A DNA stretch of 64,000 nucleotides from an uncultured Bacteroidia bacterium. Its GTDB lineage: Bacteria; Bacteroidota; Bacteroidia; Bacteroidales; UBA932. This document shows, one piece after another, positions 60,181-64,000 of the stretch. The notes beneath the pieces were generated by a model that saw nothing but the letters and a program-made list of their open reading frames with translations, did no database searches and was not told the origin of the DNA. The position numbers and the translations under genes were made by a program. The DNA is taken from positions 26,092-90,091 of the forward strand of contig CADBAY010000015.1 in the NCBI GenBank assembly GCA_902792815.1. The letters are read 5' to 3'. The first letter of the stretch is position 1. Each line of letters opens with the position of its first letter.

Positions 60181-63100
60181 ATGAAGAAGTATTTTGTCTT
60201 TGCAGCACTCGTACTTGCTGCCGCAGTTTCCTGTACCAGGGAACTTGCTACCGAAGAAATCGTAGGACCCAAGAAGGGCTACGTGCAGATTACACTTTCC
60301 GCTAATTGCGATGTAGATTCCAAGGCTGTTCTCGACGGCAAGAAGGTCGTATGGAGCGTCGGCGAAGAAGTCGCCGTGTTCCCCGGCGGGAATGGAAGCG
60401 CAGAGAAGTTTACGGTCAGCGCCGTTGACGGCTCCTCCGTTACCATTTCCGGTTCGGTACCTGAAGGAAGCACTACTTTTGTGGCCGCTTATCCTTTCAA
60501 GAACGCCGTATCTTGCTCCAGCAATGTGGTGACGATGAAAATCGGTGACCAGACTGTTTCCGGTACCGCGACTGTCGATCCTGACGCCCTTTCATCTGTA
60601 GCCTATTTCGAGAGCGTGGCATCTAAGCCGACATTCTACAACACTGTGTCGCTGGTTTCTTTCCAGGTGGCCCAGGAAGGCTTCACCAAGGTGACTTTTG
60701 CTCCCCTTACCGGATCGTTCGGCGGCACCGTGCAAGTGACTGCTTCTGCAAGTGCAGCCCCTGAAGTCGCTTTCCCTGTAACCCCTGCTGCAACTCCTGC
60801 AGTAGGCGTGGCGGTGTCATGTGCTGAAGGCTTTGCGGTAGGAACCACCTACTATGCTGCAGTTGCTCCCGGCCAGTTCAGCGGTCTAAATGTAACATCG
60901 GTTAAAGATGGCAAATCTGCCCAGAAGGTCAGTGAAAACGGTGCTACCATCGCCCGCGGCGCCATCCTTCCCCTCGGCGACATTTCTCCGTTAGGCGGCT
61001 GGAAGTACGGTGTGATCACCAACGCCCAGGAGCTTAAGGAATTCCTTGCCGACGCTTCCAATTATACCGATAGCGACGTTGCCGAACTTGGCAACGATAT
61101 CGACTGCACCGAGGTTGAGATTGTCCCTGCCGAGTCTTATGCAGGTACATTTGACGGCAAGGGCTTCACTATCAAGAATCTTGCTGCCACTAACGCACTG
61201 TTTGCCAAACTCGCCGACACCGGTGTCGTTAAGGATGTCAATATCGACGCCACTTGCGCTATCAATTGGACCGAGGCTATCTCCGACATGACTGGAATAT
61301 CGTTCATCGTGTCTTCTTCCGCAGGCTTGGTCAAGGATTGCAATGTCGCAGGTAAGATTACGGTTAAGTCCGGTGACGCCGGCCGTATTTATTGCGCAGG
61401 TGTGGTCGGTGAATCAGAAAAGGGTATAGTCGAGGGCTGTAAGTTTACAGGCTCTATCGACGTTGAACTCACTAATAACTCTGCATCCTGCAGCGCCATA
61501 GCCGGCGTTGTTGCCCGTATTGGCAATAAGGAAATGTCCGGGAAAACCATTGTTAAGGATTGCGAAAATACAGGTTCCATCAAGTTCCTTTTCAGCGGAC
61601 CCTCCGCAGGAATGAAGAAGTTCGGTATCGGCGGTGTAGTGGGCCAGACACCTTCTGTCAAAAACGCAGACAGGGATCATGGAATCATTGAGAACTGTAT
61701 CAACCGTGGTGATATCGAGTGGAGCTATCCTGCAGGCGGTTCCGACAGCTATCCTGCCCTTGGCGGTGTGGTCGGTATAGTAGAAGGCCAGCTTAAGTCT
61801 GCAAAGAACTATGGAAAGGTTACCTACCATGGCGGCACGGACGTTGCCGCTACCGATGCGAGCATAGGCGGTGTGGCAGGTTATGTCACCCTTGGTGCAT
61901 CTGATTGCCATAACTACGGAGAAATTGTTGTCGATGGCACGCTTGCCGGCGGTACTTCAATGAACCAGAGCGGCGGTAATACGTCTTTCACTACAATAGG
62001 CGGCGTATTCGGCAATGCCGGCCCTTACGCAGCTGACAATACTAACTGTGCAAGCAAGGGAGTACTTGTTGAGAACTGCAGCAACGAAGCAAGCTTTACC
62101 ATTAAGCCTTATATGGTTACTACCGGAGGCCCTCAGATGTGCTTCGGCGGTGTTATCGGTGCTTCTACTGCAAATGTCAAAAACTGCCAGAACAAGGGTA
62201 AAATTGTCTTCGAGTCCCAGATCAGGACTATCAACGCAGGAGGTATTGTGGGTTTCCTGGAAGCTGATATGGAAGACTGTACCAACAGCGGTTCCGTGAC
62301 TCTGAAAGGCGCTTCTGCAAGCCATCCGGCAGCTATCACTGTCCAGGCATACTTTGGCGGTGTGATAGGACAAGTCACAAAGAAGTCGGTAATTAAGAAT
62401 GTCAAGAACACCGGGGATGTGACCATTGAAGATATGTACAGTACTGGTGATCCTGCCAACACTACTTATAATATCCTCTCTTACATCGGCGGTATTATGG
62501 GTAATTACAAGGGCGGCATTACCCTGAACGGGGCTGAGAATAGCGGTGCTGTTACAAACAAATGTAATATACCTGTTGTGCTCGGCGGTATCGGCGGTGC
62601 GCTCAACGGTTCGCTTAGCAACCTCAAGAACAGCGGTGCTGTTAATAATCAGACCAGCTATTGCTCCACTATAGTGGGCAAGGAGCCTGAAGTTGGCGGT
62701 ATTGCCGGTTATTCCTATGGCAATTACACCAATGTAGAAAGCACAGGTAACATTACCAATGCGGCTGCCGGCGGTGCCACCGGAGGTATAGTTGGCGGTT
62801 ATAATTCCGACAAGGGTAATGTCTCCAACTGGAACGCTTGCAAAGTAGATTGCACAATCAGCAGTGCTGCTACTGCAGGCGCATTCCTCGGCCGTTTCCG
62901 TTATAACAGTGCATCTGACGACAAATACAATTTTGCCACTATCAACGCCGGTGTTGACGGCGGTATGGAAGTTGCCGGCGGTGCAGCATCTCTGCCTTTG
63001 GTCGGCAACATCAACGGAGCACATGTGTTCAACTGCGTCAACCTTGTGGTTAACGGCGTGGCTACCGTCCAGTTCGAGGAAGACCTTGAGAACAATAAGT

Positions 63101-63861
63101 TCACTTATGCCGGCAAAGAGTATCCTATTATCAAACTGGCCGACAACAGGTATTGGATGGCAGCTCCTCTTGCCTATGTTCCCGCCGGCAAGAAAGTCTC
63201 TTCCAACCCTGTTGAGGATACAGGTATTTGGTATACTTACACCATCGACACAGATAACAAAACCGCTATCCCTTCTACGGACAGGACTGATGCTTATTTG
63301 TATGATTTTGCTACAGCTTTGGGCGTGGAGAGGAGTTCCATAACGTATTCCACCAGCTCTGCTCCTACTGAAGGAAACTACAGAAGTTTCGAAGGCAGCC
63401 AGGGTATCTGCCCTCCGGGCTGGTATATTCCTACCCGTGCTGATTTCCTGAAACTGGTTGGCAATTCTAACAAAGATCAAGGTGAAAGTGCCGCCATTGA
63501 TGATAATACTGCAGTTTACTATGAGGCAGATTTCAAGGGGTCTTCTATAGCTCGATTCAATGCCGAAGGATGGAACTTTTCTTTCCTCGGGGCCCGCAAC
63601 AAGACCAGCACTTCCGCTACTGGATCTTACAATGCCACTGATATCAAGGCCACTTTCTGTTCTGTTCCCGAGTGGTTAGGAAAGTGCGCTTTGAATCAGA
63701 TCATGACTTCTTCGGCATACCAGCCCAATGCGACTGGTACCAGTTTCCAGATTTTTGTGCTGATGTCCACATTCTCTGCATCATATGAAGGGCGTCTTAA
63801 CTTGAGTTACGCCCAGTTTGTTCAGGGTGTGGAAGTCCGCTGCATCCGTAAGGCAGACTAA
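60181..63861 (+). CDS. Large surface lipoprotein 2: fimbrillin-like N-terminus, GLUG-like repeats, FISUMP C-terminus
   Basis: 1226 residues. Start MKKYFVFAALVLAAAVSC (lipobox Cys18); an ATG at 60169 adds four residues. Residues 20-150 are very similar to lipoprotein 1 (KGYVQITLSANCD, SKAVLDGKKVVWSVGEEVAVFPG, VTISGSVPEGSTTFVAAYPF). The middle (about 280-930) is a run of GGVxGxxx...NCxNxGxI repeats, probably a beta-solenoid. The last 250 residues differ: ILADNRYWMAAPLAYVP-type start, GICPPGWYIPTRADFLKL and a final VEVRCIRK match the Fibrobacter major paralogous (FISUMP) domain. Likely outer-membrane surface display; ligand unknown. An IS element begins about 45 nt downstream. Confidence 0.87.
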   Translation: MKKYFVFAALVLAAAVSCTRELATEEIVGPKKGYVQITLSANCDVDSKAVLDGKKVVWSVGEEVAVFPGGNGSAEKFTVSAVDGSSVTISGSVPEGSTTFVAAYPFKNAVSCSSNVVTMKIGDQTVSGTATVDPDALSSVAYFESVASKPTFYNTVSLVSFQVAQEGFTKVTFAPLTGSFGGTVQVTASASAAPEVAFPVTPAATPAVGVAVSCAEGFAVGTTYYAAVAPGQFSGLNVTSVKDGKSAQKVSENGATIARGAILPLGDISPLGGWKYGVITNAQELKEFLADASNYTDSDVAELGNDIDCTEVEIVPAESYAGTFDGKGFTIKNLAATNALFAKLADTGVVKDVNIDATCAINWTEAISDMTGISFIVSSSAGLVKDCNVAGKITVKSGDAGRIYCAGVVGESEKGIVEGCKFTGSIDVELTNNSASCSAIAGVVARIGNKEMSGKTIVKDCENTGSIKFLFSGPSAGMKKFGIGGVVGQTPSVKNADRDHGIIENCINRGDIEWSYPAGGSDSYPALGGVVGIVEGQLKSAKNYGKVTYHGGTDVAATDASIGGVAGYVTLGASDCHNYGEIVVDGTLAGGTSMNQSGGNTSFTTIGGVFGNAGPYAADNTNCASKGVLVENCSNEASFTIKPYMVTTGGPQMCFGGVIGASTANVKNCQNKGKIVFESQIRTINAGGIVGFLEADMEDCTNSGSVTLKGASASHPAAITVQAYFGGVIGQVTKKSVIKNVKNTGDVTIEDMYSTGDPANTTYNILSYIGGIMGNYKGGITLNGAENSGAVTNKCNIPVVLGGIGGALNGSLSNLKNSGAVNNQTSYCSTIVGKEPEVGGIAGYSYGNYTNVESTGNITNAAAGGATGGIVGGYNSDKGNVSNWNACKVDCTISSAATAGAFLGRFRYNSASDDKYNFATINAGVDGGMEVAGGAASLPLVGNINGAHVFNCVNLVVNGVATVQFEEDLENNKFTYAGKEYPIIKLADNRYWMAAPLAYVPAGKKVSSNPVEDTGIWYTYTIDTDNKTAIPSTDRTDAYLYDFATALGVERSSITYSTSSAPTEGNYRSFEGSQGICPPGWYIPTRADFLKLVGNSNKDQGESAAIDDNTAVYYEADFKGSSIARFNAEGWNFSFLGARNKTSTSATGSYNATDIKATFCSVPEWLGKCALNQIMTSSAYQPNATGTSFQIFVLMSTFSASYEGRLNLSYAQFVQGVEVRCIRKAD

Positions 63862-63905
63862 AAGAGTCTCTCTGATATGTTAAAAGAGGCCGCGCACTAA
63901 GTGAC

Positions 63906-64000
63906 ATGAACCCCGAAAGTTAGACAAAAAACTTTCGGGGTTTTGTTATGCTAAAAAAGCACACTTATGCAGATCGACTCAAGTATATGAAGATGCTTGA
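63906..64000 (+). mobile_element. Left end of an IS3-type insertion sequence (runs out of the window)
   Basis: TGAACCCCGAAAGTTAGACA at 63906-63925 is the kind of terminal sequence seen in Bacteroidota IS3-family elements. It forms a 12-bp hairpin (63909-63920 with 63931-63942) that can also act as a terminator and block read-in. A transposase frame starts at 63948. The right end is not visible, so boundaries and target duplication cannot be confirmed. Confidence 0.75.
63948..64000 (+). CDS. IS3-type transposase OrfA, N-terminal fragment (partial)
   Basis: Only 17 codons are inside the window: MLKKHTYADRLKYMKML. The basic start with HTYxxRLK is typical of the helix-turn-helix OrfA of IS3/IS150-like elements. 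Identity rests mainly on the adjoining terminal repeat. Confidence 0.65.
   Translation, partial: MLKKHTYADRLKYMKML

Noticed and set aside
61957-63480. A 507-codon open frame on the minus strand
   Set aside because: Antisense to the repeats of lipoprotein 2; its apparent periodicity only mirrors them.
1-64000. CRISPR array, prophage or integrative element
   Set aside because: No short regularly spaced repeats, phage structural genes or integrases are seen; the only mobile element is the IS end at 63906.

Overview
The window looks like a chromosomal segment of a member of the order Bacteroidales. The evidence is Bacteroidota-only families (DUF4199, DUF4295, DUF4296, DUF3575, NigD-like and LEA-type lipoproteins, FISUMP and fimbrillin-like surface proteins), many promoters of the TAnnTTTG (-7) type, and almost no Shine-Dalgarno sequences. 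I cannot fix genus or species; the glycine-lipid acyltransferase pair and gene order fit a gut or animal-associated Bacteroidales.

Layout. 1-312 is the tail of a repeat-rich surface protein. 368-3199 (minus) holds truB, rpiB, a family 2 glycosyltransferase and a DUF4199 membrane protein. 3256-7377 (plus) is thrS-infC-rpmI-rplT-signal peptidase I. 7455-13056 (plus) is rpmB-rpmG-DUF4295-ftsY-pheT-DUF4296-deoC. 13063-14834 (minus) carries glsB/glsA-like acyltransferases, followed by a plus-strand HAD phosphatase. 15622-19793 (minus) has tRNA-Leu(CAG), a DUF3575 protein, an odd lipoprotein, a C4-dicarboxylate transporter and a PPC-domain protein. A hairpin-rich gap (19794-20139) follows. 20140-36562 (minus) is a complete division/cell-wall cluster, mraZ-rsmH-ftsL-ftsI-murE-mraY-murD-ftsW-murG-murC-ftsQ-ftsA-ftsZ, ending in gltX. 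Upstream are rpoN, a SPOR protein and a LEA-type lipoprotein. 39158-49104 (minus) holds an organophosphate antiporter, a NigD-like lipoprotein, a Fur-family regulator, recN, rpoZ, bamD, trxB, a periplasmic-binding-like protein, a glycosyltransferase, a lipid-anchored Skp-like protein and pdxJ. 49169-55247 (plus) is nadK-uppS-bamA-skp-gdhA, then rpsU on minus.

55589-63861 (plus) is the accessory part. A secreted PHP-domain protein is followed by a repeated cassette: a conserved 45-residue peptide gene, then a very large surface lipoprotein with an Mfa/fimbrillin-like N-terminus and GLUG-like beta repeats. There are three peptide genes (17 of 45 positions identical in all three) and two full lipoproteins. 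The window ends in the left end of an IS3-type insertion sequence. None of the peptide genes is long enough for a usual ORF cut-off, and I regard this as the best candidate for an undescribed system.

Other signals of note: two long hairpins (1196-1266 and 36694-36770) with unrelated stems but nearly the same loop; an unusually extended Shine-Dalgarno on rpsU; several promoters so close to the start codon that the mRNAs should be leaderless; a ThrRS without its TGS domain; and a tRNA-Leu gene overlapping the 3' end of a protein gene.
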